39,006 nucleotides of DNA from Acidimicrobiaceae bacterium (GCA_013044265.1 JABEUQ010000023.1:1-39006); one strand, 5' to 3'. Numbered from the stretch's first letter, positions 8,594 to 17,288 are shown. Program-made: numbers and translations. The notes: generated by a model from the sequence alone, not told the origin.

Positions 8594-9628
8594 CTAAATC
8601 ACCTTCGCCGTCCGCACAAAGTCACCATAAAAAATACCCAGCCCCAGCGCGGCCAACAGACCCGCCAAAATCCAGAAGCGAATGATGACGGTGATTTCGG
8701 GCCATCCGCGCAACTCAAAATGATGATGGAAGGGTGCCATGCGAAAGATTCGTCGTCCAAAGACCCGAAAACTCACGACCTGCAAGATCACCGAGGCCGT
8801 CTCAGCGACGAAAAGACCACCAATGATCGGCAACAACAGATCGAGGTTCATCAGCAGGCACAGAGCTCCAAGACCAGTGCCGATAGCGAGCGAGCCAGTA
8901 TCGCCCATGTAGATCTTGGCCGGGGCCGCGTTCCACCAAAGGAACCCCAGGCACGCACCCACCAGCGCTACCGCCACCAGACCGAGATCCAGCGCTGCGG
9001 TGAGGTGATAGATCGCGTAGTGGCGAAACTGCCAATAGCCAATGATGGACAAGACGCCGAAGCAGAACGCCGCCGAACCAGCGGCCAGTCCGTCGAGTCC
9101 GTCGGTCAAGTTCACCGCGTTCGAGCTAGCGATGACGACGAAGATGGCCAGAACAATCCAGCCAATCTCCGAAAGGTTCCAACCCGGAAGTGTCACGCGA
9201 GTCAAGGACAGGTGCGTTGAAGTATGTACCCAACCAATGGCGAGTGCCGCGAAGGTGCCAGCGATGACGAGTTGCCCCACAAATTTGCCACGCTTCCTCA
9301 AACCAAGGTTGCGCGCATTTCGGATGCCGAGGTAGTCATCGATCAGGCCGAGCCCACCTGACGCGATGGTCACACACATCGCGAGGATTCCTCCTCGCGT
9401 AAAGACAATCGAGGTGCCCACGTGACCCATCAGGTACCCCAGCACCGCAGCGATCACGATAACGACCCCACCCATCGTGGGCGTGCCAGCTTTGGCGAGA
9501 TGACTCTCAGGTCCATCTTCTCTAATCTGCTGGCCCAGTGAACGCTTGCGCACAAAGCGTATCCACGCGGGTGTCGCGAAGAGGGCAAATAGAAAACCCA
9601 CTCCTCCCGACTTCATCAAACTCAGCAC
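8594..9628 (-). CDS. mraY: MraY, phospho-MurNAc-pentapeptide translocase
   Basis: A 344-residue membrane enzyme with about ten transmembrane segments. Diagnostic cytoplasmic motifs are GLIDDYLGIR with paired Asp residues, NLTDGLDGLAAG, MGDTGSLAIGTGLG, and the C-terminal FHHHFELRGWPE. It moves phospho-MurNAc-pentapeptide onto undecaprenyl phosphate, giving lipid I. The annotated GTG at 9628 overlaps the murE stop by 7 nt. An ATG at 9616 would remove four residues and start just after that stop, and is equally plausible. murD would normally follow mraY in this cluster; here ftsW follows directly. Confidence 0.95.
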   Translation of the reverse strand: MLSLMKSGGVGFLFALFATPAWIRFVRKRSLGQQIREDGPESHLAKAGTPTMGGVVIVIAAVLGYLMGHVGTSIVFTRGGILAMCVTIASGGLGLIDDYLGIRNARNLGLRKRGKFVGQLVIAGTFAALAIGWVHTSTHLSLTRVTLPGWNLSEIGWIVLAIFVVIASSNAVNLTDGLDGLAAGSAAFCFGVLSIIGYWQFRHYAIYHLTAALDLGLVAVALVGACLGFLWWNAAPAKIYMGDTGSLAIGTGLGALCLLMNLDLLLPIIGGLFVAETASVILQVVSFRVFGRRIFRMAPFHHHFELRGWPEITVIIRFWILAGLLAALGLGIFYGDFVRTAKVI

Positions 9629-11028
9629 TGCTTCTCCCTCACAAGTTCACGCACGACCTCGCGGTCATCGAAAGCCACCACGCTCTCGGCGAACGTCTGC
9701 GTGGTCTCGTGGCCTTTGCCAGCCACCACCACGACGTCACCGGTCTGCGCCGTGCGCACCGCCTGGGCAATCGCTGCACGACGGTCGACTTGTCGAACGA
9801 CGTGAGCGGAGACGATGGCCCCGGCGACGATGGCATCAATAATGGCATCTGGTGACTCCCCACGCGGGTTATCCGAGGTCACGATGGTCACGTCGGAGAG
9901 TTCACTGGACACCCGGCCCATTACCGGACGTTTCGCGCTATCACGTTCTCCCCCGCAGCCAAAGACCGTCACCACTCGACCCGAACTCAGCGAACGTACT
10001 GATTGCAGTAGTCGTTCCAGTCCCTGAGGCGTGTGCGCATAGTCCACAATCACCGTGAACTCACCGTGATAGACCACCTCGAAACGACCAGGTACCGCTT
10101 CGACTTCGGACATTGCACCGGCAACAGCTGCATCACTCGCGCCTAATTCAGAGACGATCGTCATGGCCATGAGAGCGTTGTCGACGTTGTAGTCGCCGAT
10201 AAGGGTGGTGTTCACCAGATGCCCGCGCCAGAAGAACACGGTGCCACCCAGTGTGCTCGCCACATCGCTCGCATCACGACGCGAGACGGGCGCCACCGCT
10301 AATGAGGTCGTCTCCGCCAACCGTGCGCCGTAGGGGTCGTCGACCCAGATCACCGCACGCTGGGAGAATTCCGGCTGGAAGAGGCGCGTCTTGGCCGCGA
10401 AATAGTCCTCCATGGTGTGGTGATAGTCGAGGTGATCGTGACTGAGGTTGGTGAATGCCACCACGGAGAAATGCGTCCCCTCCACGCGATGTTGCACGAG
10501 GGCGTGACTCGAGACTTCGAGGGCGATGACGGACTTGGGGCGTTGCGAGTCGAAGTCAGTTCGCACGCGCGCGAACGTCCGATAGAGCTCAGGGGCCGCG
10601 GGCGTCGTACGTTCATTCGTCAACGTGCCGATGGTCGCACCATTCCACTGCAGCACGCGGGCTAGTTGGGCCACCAGTACGCTGACGCTGGTCTTGCCGT
10701 TCGTCCCGGTGACGCCAATCACGTCGATTCCGACTTCGGGGTGGCCGCTCAAGATTTTACTGGCGTGAGTCAGCGCAGCGTAAATTCGTGACTCCGGCAT
10801 CACCACTACGGGAACGGGGGATTTGATACTGTGCGTCGCCACGATCGCCACCGCACCGCGGTCAACGGCGTGTGCGGCAAATTTTGCACCATCCGTAGTG
10901 GTGCCCTGCAGCGCGAAGAACAGTGTCGAGAACTCACACTGACGTGAGTCGACTTCCACGCGATCTACTTCCACGCTCGCGGTGAAGACGTCGAAGGACT
11001 CATTGTCGAAGACATCGCCCAACTGCAT
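9622..11028 (-). CDS. murE: MurE, UDP-MurNAc-tripeptide ligase (meso-DAP type)
   Basis: A 468-residue Mur ligase. The N-terminal domain has DSRQCEFSTLFFALQGTTTDG, the UDP-binding region typical of MurE. The ATP P-loop is GVTGTNGKTS (105-114). ALEVSSHALVQHRV, NLSHDHLDYH and DYAHTPQGLE follow. DNPR at 386-389 is the known meso-diaminopimelate recognition motif, so the expected third stem residue is meso-DAP rather than Lys. The start overlaps the ftsI stop by 1 nt. The protein is near the short end of the family. murF normally lies directly downstream but is absent here. Confidence 0.94.
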   Translation of the reverse strand: MQLGDVFDNESFDVFTASVEVDRVEVDSRQCEFSTLFFALQGTTTDGAKFAAHAVDRGAVAIVATHSIKSPVPVVVMPESRIYAALTHASKILSGHPEVGIDVIGVTGTNGKTSVSVLVAQLARVLQWNGATIGTLTNERTTPAAPELYRTFARVRTDFDSQRPKSVIALEVSSHALVQHRVEGTHFSVVAFTNLSHDHLDYHHTMEDYFAAKTRLFQPEFSQRAVIWVDDPYGARLAETTSLAVAPVSRRDASDVASTLGGTVFFWRGHLVNTTLIGDYNVDNALMAMTIVSELGASDAAVAGAMSEVEAVPGRFEVVYHGEFTVIVDYAHTPQGLERLLQSVRSLSSGRVVTVFGCGGERDSAKRPVMGRVSSELSDVTIVTSDNPRGESPDAIIDAIVAGAIVSAHVVRQVDRRAAIAQAVRTAQTGDVVVVAGKGHETTQTFAESVVAFDDREVVRELVREKQC

Positions 11029-12872
11029 CAGGTCACGTCCGACGACATGCTCGCACTGGCGCCGGTGAGCGGCTTAACGATGGTGCCACTCGAGGGGATG
11101 CTGTAGTGGCGCAGTGCGTAACTCATGACTTGCTGAAAGACGGGCGCCGCCGCGGAGCCGCCATAGATGGTGGTCACGGGGCGTTCGATGTCCACGATCA
11201 TCGATAGCACCGGGTTATTGGCCGGGGCGTAGCCCACGAAAGTTGCGTAGTACGCGCCACTCAGCAAGAGGTCCTTGCCGGGATAGGGGATGTTCGCCGT
11301 CCCGGTCTTACCCGCCACGGTGTATCCCGGAATGATGGCGTTGGTCCCAGTGCCGGCCAAGACCACCTCTTGGAGCATCTTGTTCATGGTTGCAGCCACC
11401 GCGGGGGTCATCACCTGACGCGTGGCGCTCGGGGTAACGGGCTTGGTGATCCCATTGGGTTCGACGTAACCGCGCACCAGACTCGGTTCGATGAACGTGC
11501 CGCCATTGGCGACAGTGTTGAAGGCATCGAGCACTTGGATCGGTGGGACGGCATCGACTTGTCCAATGGGCAAAGCCGCCTGGTCACTGGCGTACCACTG
11601 TGCCGCATTGACGAGTAGTCCCGCCGTCTCCCCAGGAAAATTCACGGAGGTCAACTGACCGAAGCCCAAGCGCTGCACCTGAGCGAGGAGCCCATTCTCT
11701 CCGACCAACATACCGATCTTGTAGGTGCCGAGGTTGGACGACTGCGCCAAGACTTGTGTCGCGGTGAGAGTCTCGACTGGGTGAGTCTCGGCGTCGTGGA
11801 AAATGCGACCTCCCACCAGCATCGAGTTCGGCACCGTGAAGCGAGTCGTCGGCGTGATGACGCCAGCGCTCAGCGCGGCCGAGAACGTCACGACCTTGAA
11901 TACCGAGCCGGGTTCGTAGGCCTGAGTGAAAGCCAGATTGTTGATGGTCTGCTCGATACCAGGCACTCCAACGGACTGACCCCAGGCTGGAATTGGGCCC
12001 AACACACCCGGTTTAGAGAGCGTATTCACCAGTGAAGCGTCGGCCAGTATCTGACCAGTCTTGACGTCCATCACCAGGGCGACGCCGGTGACGCCTCCGG
12101 TCGCACGCAATTGAGTCGCCAGGGCCCGCTCCGTGACGAACTGCAGCGGCGCGTCGATGGTGAGTTCCAGACCCACGCCGGGTTGGGCGGGCTTAATGAC
12201 GCTGCTCGAAGTGCTCGGCAGCGCCACACCCGAACTCGAAATGAATTCGCGGGTCACACCCGTCTGTCCCGCCAAGCTCGACTGATATTGATACTCGAGG
12301 CCCGTCGAACCAACACCCGAGGCGTTCGTGCCTCCGATCAAGGACTGAGCCAGAGTGCCATTGGGATACGAGCGGCTCGACGCACTCTGCACGACAATGC
12401 CGGGGAAATTGCCATTGGCGATCGATTTGCCATCACTGAGGTCGAGTTGCCCATTTAAAATGACGTACCCGCTGCCGGCGCCCTTCTTCGAAAGTAGTGC
12501 GGTGAGTTTGGCGACGGGTACCTTGACGAAAGCAGACAGAGCCTGAGCCTCGAGAGCCGGCTGGGTGATCTGCATGTCGTCAGCTATCACCAGTGACGTG
12601 GGCTCCGAGATCGCCAAGATCTGACCGTGGCGGTCGTAGATCCCTGCGCGCAGCGCGTTGGTCGTCAAATCCTGGCGAACCTGACCGACCGAGAGCTGCG
12701 CGTAATAGGAATGATCAAAGACTTGCAGGGCGACCAACCGCAAGCTCAAAGCCACAAAAACAACGATGAAAAATCCTCGCACCAGCTGCAAACGGCGGGG
12801 TGAGAACGCAGGACCCGAAGGTCGCCGCTGGATCTGACGGCGAGAATGGGTAGGTGACGCGTGCGAACTCAC
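11028..12872 (-). CDS. ftsI: FtsI/PBP3-type class B penicillin-binding protein
   Basis: A 614-residue division transpeptidase. A basic cytoplasmic tail leads into a signal anchor (about 32-50). The PBP-dimer domain follows (RAGIYDRHGQILA at about 75-87). The transpeptidase domain carries all three active-site motifs: SVFK with nucleophile Ser323, SSN at 378-380, and KTG at 522-524. No PASTA repeat follows. It crosslinks septal peptidoglycan together with FtsW. It has a GTG start with a 4-nt overlap with ftsL, and its stop overlaps murE by 1 nt. Confidence 0.95.
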   Translation of the reverse strand: MSSHASPTHSRRQIQRRPSGPAFSPRRLQLVRGFFIVVFVALSLRLVALQVFDHSYYAQLSVGQVRQDLTTNALRAGIYDRHGQILAISEPTSLVIADDMQITQPALEAQALSAFVKVPVAKLTALLSKKGAGSGYVILNGQLDLSDGKSIANGNFPGIVVQSASSRSYPNGTLAQSLIGGTNASGVGSTGLEYQYQSSLAGQTGVTREFISSSGVALPSTSSSVIKPAQPGVGLELTIDAPLQFVTERALATQLRATGGVTGVALVMDVKTGQILADASLVNTLSKPGVLGPIPAWGQSVGVPGIEQTINNLAFTQAYEPGSVFKVVTFSAALSAGVITPTTRFTVPNSMLVGGRIFHDAETHPVETLTATQVLAQSSNLGTYKIGMLVGENGLLAQVQRLGFGQLTSVNFPGETAGLLVNAAQWYASDQAALPIGQVDAVPPIQVLDAFNTVANGGTFIEPSLVRGYVEPNGITKPVTPSATRQVMTPAVAATMNKMLQEVVLAGTGTNAIIPGYTVAGKTGTANIPYPGKDLLLSGAYYATFVGYAPANNPVLSMIVDIERPVTTIYGGSAAAPVFQQVMSYALRHYSIPSSGTIVKPLTGASASMSSDVT

Positions 12873-13351
12873 CGCTGCGTCCTTGATGTGACCGGCGCAT
12901 AACCTGAGAACTTCGGCAGGGGCAGGATCGCATCAAGCGACGTAGCGGGAACCTGAGTCACCGAAGTGGGGTTCACGAGGTGCAGGGAATTGGCTTGCGT
13001 GACAACCACGCTGGGAGTAGAGAGACCGGTGAGGGAACCCACCTGCGTCGCGTAGGTCGACTGCTCCTGCAAAACCTGGCTTTGAAGCTGATGCAACTGG
13101 ACTTGCCGATTCGTCTCGAGCATTGAACCAAAGAGCGAGAGCGTGACCGCGACGCTCACAATGGCCACCGATTTCTTCACTACGGAGATCGACGCCAGAC
13201 GACCTTGACTCGAGGCGTGGCGCGGCCGCGACTCGCGACGGGTCGTCGGCGTGGGGGCGCGGCGTGGCGTGGGGCGCACGCGCGGGCGTGCGGGCGCAGT
13301 GCCGGCACGCGGGAATGTGACGTCGCGTCGTGGAAGGCTAACGACGCTCAT
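12869..13351 (-). CDS. ftsL: FtsL-like bitopic division protein
   Basis: A 160-residue protein. Residues 1-58 are basic and Pro/Arg-rich. One transmembrane segment covers about 60-77 (SVAIVSVAVTLSLFG). A short Gln/Leu-rich coiled coil follows (about 80-105, HQLQSQVLQEQ), then a Ser/Thr/Pro-rich tail. Sequence identity across FtsL proteins is low, so the name rests on topology, coiled coil, size and position between rsmH and ftsI. It overlaps both neighbours by 4 nt. It would form the FtsQ-FtsL-DivIC-like complex that activates FtsW-FtsI. Confidence 0.78.
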   Translation of the reverse strand: MSVVSLPRRDVTFPRAGTAPARPRVRPTPRRAPTPTTRRESRPRHASSQGRLASISVVKKSVAIVSVAVTLSLFGSMLETNRQVQLHQLQSQVLQEQSTYATQVGSLTGLSTPSVVVTQANSLHLVNPTSVTQVPATSLDAILPLPKFSGYAPVTSRTQR

Positions 13352-14289
13352 GCCAGAACCTTTTGGGCCGTGCGCAACCGCGCCGACCGTGCACGCGGAT
13401 TCACTTCGATTTCACTCGCGCTGGCCAATTGAGCGCTGGCCCGACGAAGGTGTATCCGGGGCACGGCTCCGCACACGCAGCCGAGTTCATATGAGCAGTG
13501 ACACCCGCCGGTGGCCGCTTCGTGCAACGCTGCCTTGACCGCACGGTCCTCGCCGGAATGGTACGAAATCACCGCAAGGAGCCCTCCAGGCGCCAGCACG
13601 TTGAGGGCGGCGTCGAGTCCGAGATCGAGTTGGTCCACCTCATCGTTGACCACGATGCGCAGCGCCTGAAACACTCGGGTGGCAACGTGTCCGCGCCGCC
13701 GCGCCGCCATGGGCACCGCACGCTCAACGGCCTCGGTCAATTCATTAGTGGTCTGTGGTTGGCGCTCCAGGACCGAGCGCGCAATCGCCCCGGCGAAACG
13801 GTCCTCGCCATTAGCTCGTAACAGTCGCACGAACTCGTGTAGTTCCGCCGTCGCAAGATAGTGAGCAGCGGTGATTCCCTGTGTCGGGTCCATTCGCATG
13901 TCGAGGGGCGCGTCGGCGCGAAACGAGAAGCCTCTGCTCGATTCGTCTAATTGGTGCGAAGAGACGCCCAGGTCCATTAAGACCCCGAGAATCGGCTCAC
14001 CATTGAGAAAATCAGCCTGCGCGGCAACGACTTCGAGCATTGTGGCAAATGTCGCCCCGACGATGCGGACGCGATCGCCATAAAGTGCGAGTCGACGCGC
14101 GGCCGCAGCGCGCGCGTCAGGGTCACGATCGATACCGATGAGGCGACGTTCGCTCGAAGCAGCCAACAGCGATGCAGCGTGCCCGCCACCGCCCAAAGTG
14201 GCGTCCAGAAGCACTCCAGCACTCTGGCTGGCGAAGAACCCGACGATTTCTCGTTCGAGAACTGGCTGGTGGTAGTTGTCCTGGGCCAT
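13348..14289 (-). CDS. rsmH: RsmH (MraW), 16S rRNA C1402 N4-methyltransferase
   Basis: About 313 residues. It begins NYHQPVLEREIV, followed by the SAM loop LLDATLGGGGHA (about 27-38), MDLGVSSHQLDESSRGFSF, DMRMD and the C-terminal ISYHSGEDRAVK, all RsmH hallmarks. It methylates N4 of C1402 in 16S rRNA. The frame remains open up to 14475, but I place the start at the ATG at 14289, where AAAGG lies 8 nt upstream and the N-terminus matches the family. The extra upstream residues would overlap mraZ and look unrelated. A gap of 113 bp separates it from mraZ. Confidence 0.94.
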   Translation of the reverse strand: MAQDNYHQPVLEREIVGFFASQSAGVLLDATLGGGGHAASLLAASSERRLIGIDRDPDARAAAARRLALYGDRVRIVGATFATMLEVVAAQADFLNGEPILGVLMDLGVSSHQLDESSRGFSFRADAPLDMRMDPTQGITAAHYLATAELHEFVRLLRANGEDRFAGAIARSVLERQPQTTNELTEAVERAVPMAARRRGHVATRVFQALRIVVNDEVDQLDLGLDAALNVLAPGGLLAVISYHSGEDRAVKAALHEAATGGCHCSYELGCVCGAVPRIHLRRASAQLASASEIEVNPRARSARLRTAQKVLA

Positions 14290-14402
14290 CTGCAGCCTTT
14301 CAATCACCGAGCGTGGCGGGCGGGCGGAGAATATTGCCCCTTCACGTTCGGTGATTGCCAGGCTGCGCATGGTCCGCGGCCGGTACTGAGTCCTTCCCTC
14401 TT

Positions 14403-14825
14403 TCACTCGTCGCTGCCTCGAATAAATGTCTCTTCGGCCCCGCTGATCTGTTCGGCGTAGCGCTGGGGGTTCCATAGTTCGATGTGATCGAGATTTCCGG
14501 CGACAATTACGTCACCAGAGAGTTGTGCGAAGTCGCGAATAACTGGTGGCAAGGCGAATCGACCTTGTCGATCGACCTCCACTTCCGAGGAATTTGTCGC
14601 CCAGAAACGTGACTGGCGTCGCTCATCAGCGCTACCGTGGCGACCGGCTTCGAGATACTCAGAACTCTTGCGTGCGAATTCACCCGGCGTCCACAGGGCG
14701 ACGCACCCATCCATATTGGGACTTAAATGTCCCCCATTTTCGAATTCCCGGCGGAAGCGCGCGGGCAGGATGAGTCGACCTTTGTCATCCAGCGAATGCT
14801 GAAACTGGCCGACGAATAACAACAT
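14403..14825 (-). CDS. mraZ: MraZ, transcriptional repressor of the dcw cluster
   Basis: A 140-residue protein made of two AbrB-like swapped-hairpin repeats. The first has FVGQFQHSLDDKGRLILPARFR (split here: residues about 4-25) and the second has EVDRQGRFALPPVIRDFA. Both contain the D-x-K/Q-G-R-x-x-L/A-P signature. MraZ binds tandem repeats in its own promoter and represses the division cluster in the bacteria studied. The ATG at 14825 follows AAAGGGGAT. It is the first gene of the long minus-strand cluster, and a matching six-unit operator lies directly upstream. Confidence 0.95.
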   Translation of the reverse strand: MLLFVGQFQHSLDDKGRLILPARFRREFENGGHLSPNMDGCVALWTPGEFARKSSEYLEAGRHGSADERRQSRFWATNSSEVEVDRQGRFALPPVIRDFAQLSGDVIVAGNLDHIELWNPQRYAEQISGAEETFIRGSDE

Positions 14826-14840
14826 ACATCCCCTTTATGG

Positions 14841-14900
14841 AATCTCCACTTTACTCCATTTCGCTCCACCATACCCCACTGGACACCACTATCCACCAAT
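14841..14900 (-). promoter_or_regulatory. MraZ operator: six 10-bp-phased TGGNG repeats, with a candidate -35 box upstream
   Basis: Read on the minus strand from 14900 to 14841, the sequence divides exactly into six 10-mers: ATTGGTGGAT, AGTGGTGTCC, AGTGGGGTAT, GGTGGAGCGA, AATGGAGTAA, AGTGGAGATT. Every unit has TGG at positions 3-5 and G at position 7, so the period is one helical turn. Known MraZ sites are short TGGG- or GTGG-containing repeats with the same 10-bp period, usually three or four copies. A perfect TTGACA (14920-14915, minus) precedes the array, so the boxes probably overlap the promoter and early transcript. The -10 box is not clear. Confidence 0.85.
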
Positions 14901-14995
14901 TTGTGACGATTTTGTGTCAAAAGTCGGTGGGTGCGGGAAGATGAAGTTGCGAGGCACCATCAGTGACGTCGCCGTCACGCGATTGGGAGTTGGGA

Positions 14996-15655
14996 TTACG
15001 CCATCAAGAAAAGTTGACGAACGTCGACCGGGTGTGACAGTTGAATGAGGGCACTCGTCACCTCATCACCATCAAGTCCGAGGGTCTCGAGCGTATGGTG
15101 CTGCAAAGCATCGACCAAACCGTCTGGCACATCGCTCAAGAGTTCAATCAGCGCGCCAGAAGATTGAGCGTGAAGGACGCTCGACACGAAAACACCTTCT
15201 CGCACTCGCCACTGGGTTATTCCCACTGCCTTACGGTCATCAACGAAGATCTCGCCAGGTCCTCGCCCAGCGAAGCACGCTACGCGCCAGGCCGGATCGC
15301 CTTGAAGAGGTCCCTCGTGTAAGAAAACCGCGCTCTCGAGATGTTCTGTCAGGACCTGTCGCCACCATTCACCCACTCGATTCGAGGTGACGTGGACATC
15401 ACTGGACCATCGAAAGTCATCAGCGGGCAACCACCAGTCGATCCAGACGTCGTCGGGTTGCAATAAAACGACACCTCCGCCACCACGCCGACGACGTACG
15501 GCCACCCGTTGGCGTTTATCCTGATCAAGTACCTCTAAAGATTGACTACCCCCGAGTACAAAAGTCGGCTCGGCGCTTCGTACGATCATCATCGTGGGCA
15601 TTCGCAATTGCCGAAGTACCTCGTAGTCGTACAACTCCTCGACGTCGTCCTTCAC
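14996..15655 (-). CDS. Lipoate--protein ligase A / octanoyltransferase-like protein
   Basis: A 219-residue single-domain member of the biotin/lipoate ligase fold. RRRRGGGGVVLL (about 54-65) corresponds to the RR-x-GGG-A lipoyl/ATP-binding loop. CFAGRGPGEIFVDDRKAVGITQ (quoted here without its flanks, about 127-148) supplies the conserved Lys that activates the lipoyl carboxylate. The C-terminal accessory domain of Escherichia coli LplA is absent, so it may be a LipM-like octanoyltransferase or a compact ligase. The start overlaps the HNH gene stop by 4 nt. It ends a minus-strand operon just upstream of the mraZ promoter. The exact acyl substrate cannot be told from the sequence. Confidence 0.78.
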   Translation of the reverse strand: MKDDVEELYDYEVLRQLRMPTMMIVRSAEPTFVLGGSQSLEVLDQDKRQRVAVRRRRGGGGVVLLQPDDVWIDWWLPADDFRWSSDVHVTSNRVGEWWRQVLTEHLESAVFLHEGPLQGDPAWRVACFAGRGPGEIFVDDRKAVGITQWRVREGVFVSSVLHAQSSGALIELLSDVPDGLVDALQHHTLETLGLDGDEVTSALIQLSHPVDVRQLFLMA

Positions 15656-16158
15656 GAGGCGCGTGGCAAGAAAGGTGCCCAGAGAGGATCGGGGTCAGGG
15701 ACGTGTCGCCAACGCCACCACGGGCCTTCGGGAATCTTTGGTTCGAAGTGCATCCGCCAACCAATCTCTTCGAGCAGCCGATCACCCTTTTGCATATTGT
15801 GATGATGACAGGCCGCAACGACGTTCGTCCATTCGTGGCGCCCTCCTCGACTGCGCGGAATGACATGGTCAATGGTGTCAGCGTGCTCCAGGCAGTACGC
15901 GCAGCGATAGCCGTCTCGCAACAGGAGCGAGCGTCGTGTCAACGGGGGTGTGCGCATCTTGGTGGGCAGACGCACCATGTCGTGTAAGCGCACGATTGAG
16001 GGAATGGTCACGCTGATGGAACTCGAGTGGCACACGGGCGGTTCCTCAGCGGTGGCGATTGGCTCTGCCCGTCCGGCCAGCAACAAGATGACCGCGCGAC
16101 GCTCGCTCACGAGTTGCAGCGGTTCGAAGGTGGCGTTAAGGAGAAGGACGCGCCCCAC
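15652..16158 (-). CDS. HNH endonuclease
   Basis: A 168-residue protein with a GTG start. The first 75 residues (VLLLNATFEPLQLVSERRAV) form the conserved N-terminal module of a chromosomal actinobacterial and cyanobacterial HNH family. The HNH core follows: YRCAYC (zinc Cys pair), DHVIPRSRGGRHEWTNVVAAC with the catalytic His, and HNMQKGD. The second zinc pair, usually C-x-x-C, reads C-x-x-H here. The family occurs as a stand-alone housekeeping gene, and its DNA target and role are not known. It starts 9 nt after the upstream small gene and overlaps the ligase gene by 4 nt. Confidence 0.85.
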   Translation of the reverse strand: MGRVLLLNATFEPLQLVSERRAVILLLAGRAEPIATAEEPPVCHSSSISVTIPSIVRLHDMVRLPTKMRTPPLTRRSLLLRDGYRCAYCLEHADTIDHVIPRSRGGRHEWTNVVAACHHHNMQKGDRLLEEIGWRMHFEPKIPEGPWWRWRHVPDPDPLWAPFLPRAS

Positions 16159-16167
16159 GAGTAAAAA

Positions 16168-16443
16168 CTACCTTCTCACGTCTTGCAAATCAGACCACTT
16201 CGCCACGGTGATGACGTCCCTGGGGCTCAAGTGCCCGTCGCCACCATTCACCGTCACCATGCGAAAATCCCAATAGTCCAAGGAGGGTAGCGGCAACCAC
16301 GGTGGATGGCGCCACCAACTCCTGCGGCGCAGTCGCCAACCCGCTCTCAACACACAAGGGATATCACGTGGGTGCGCTAGCAAGAAGCGTCCCATTCCGG
16401 GCACCCAGAATCGTTTCACGAGACCGTGCGCCAGGCCACGCAC
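16168..16443 (-). CDS. Conserved small W/P-rich protein of unknown function
   Basis: A 91-residue basic protein. Its middle reads GWRLRRRSWWRHPPWLPLP followed by YWDFRMVTVNGGDG and a C-terminal VAKWSDLQ. This Trp/Pro-rich pattern resembles a short uncharacterised protein that I associate with actinobacterial genomes, but I cannot name a family. There is no transmembrane segment or signal peptide. The first 28 nt overlap the end of the ROK gene, so an internal ATG at 16395 is also possible. Its tight spacing in the operon supports it being real. Function is unknown. Confidence 0.6.
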   Translation of the reverse strand: MRGLAHGLVKRFWVPGMGRFLLAHPRDIPCVLRAGWRLRRRSWWRHPPWLPLPSLDYWDFRMVTVNGGDGHLSPRDVITVAKWSDLQDVRR

Positions 16444-17288
16444 GCGGCACCCAGAATCGGACCATCGGCTCTCAATCCAGATCGCTCAACGACGAGGTCG
16501 CGCACGTAGGAAAGGGTGGCCACTTCGCGAGCCGATGAGTTCGCGATGGCGAAAAAATCGTCTCCGTAGCCCAGCGCCACCGACCCGGCCACATAACAGT
16601 GATTGAAGTCAAGCACGGCCGCCAAAGTACCGATTGCACGCCCAACTAGCGTGGCAGTTCTTCGACGCACGCTTTCGTCGACGAATTCCGGAGACTGACC
16701 CGTCATCTCGGCAATCGCCCACCCTGACGCTTCGGCCTCCAGGCACCCACGAGAACCGCACGAGCACAGCCGACCATCGGGTACGACGTTCAAGTGCCCA
16801 AGGTGACCGGCGTTGCCAGAGTCACCATTCACGAGTCGACCATCCAAGACGAGTGCTCCTCCCACTCCCGTCGAGACCACCATCGAGGCGTAACTCTTCA
16901 CCCCTCGCGCCGCCCCAAAAGTGCCTTCTGCGAGGGCGAGCGCTCGCACGTCTCCTTCGATTCCAACAGGTAGCCCCGTCGCGCGTTCGAGATGGTCGCG
17001 TAGCGCGAAGTCGCGCCACACCGGAATATTGAGTGGGGACACCGAGACGCCACCGGCCAACATCGGACCCGCGCACGCAACACCCAGCGCGCTGACCTCA
17101 TCATCGGCTCTCACCCGAGCGAGCAGACCAGCAATCTCATCGAAGAGGTGCACGCCGGCTCGTTGCACGTCGAGTCGGTCACGACGCAACACGAGTCCCT
17201 CGCGACTCACCATGGCAACCTCAGCCTTGGTGCCCCCGATATCTAGAGCGAGGCACGGAATGGCTTTCGCCATTCCGGGCAACGTCAT
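16416..17288 (-). CDS. ROK-family sugar kinase (glucokinase-like)
   Basis: A 290-residue protein. LALDIGGTKAEVAMV (about 13-27) is the ATP phosphate loop. STGVGGALVLDG follows mid-protein. GHLGHLNV with CSCGSRGCLEAEASG (about 164-186) is the ROK signature with its zinc-binding His and three Cys residues. The catalytic Asp should lie in the GIEGDVRALALAE region. No N-terminal winged helix is present, so this is a kinase rather than a ROK repressor. The substrate is probably glucose or another hexose. The start overlaps the DUF3040 stop by 4 nt; an ATG at 17273 gives an alternative shorter start. Confidence 0.9.
   Translation of the reverse strand: MTLPGMAKAIPCLALDIGGTKAEVAMVSREGLVLRRDRLDVQRAGVHLFDEIAGLLARVRADDEVSALGVACAGPMLAGGVSVSPLNIPVWRDFALRDHLERATGLPVGIEGDVRALALAEGTFGAARGVKSYASMVVSTGVGGALVLDGRLVNGDSGNAGHLGHLNVVPDGRLCSCGSRGCLEAEASGWAIAEMTGQSPEFVDESVRRRTATLVGRAIGTLAAVLDFNHCYVAGSVALGYGDDFFAIANSSAREVATLSYVRDLVVERSGLRADGPILGAACVAWRTVS

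Noticed and set aside
14290-14475. N-terminal extension of RsmH
   Set aside because: It overlaps mraZ, has no similarity to the family, and the ATG at 14289 has a good ribosome site.
14962-14977. GTGACG-TCGC-CGTCAC inverted repeat after the ligase gene
   Set aside because: Arms are only 6 nt and no T-run follows; too weak to call a terminator or operator.
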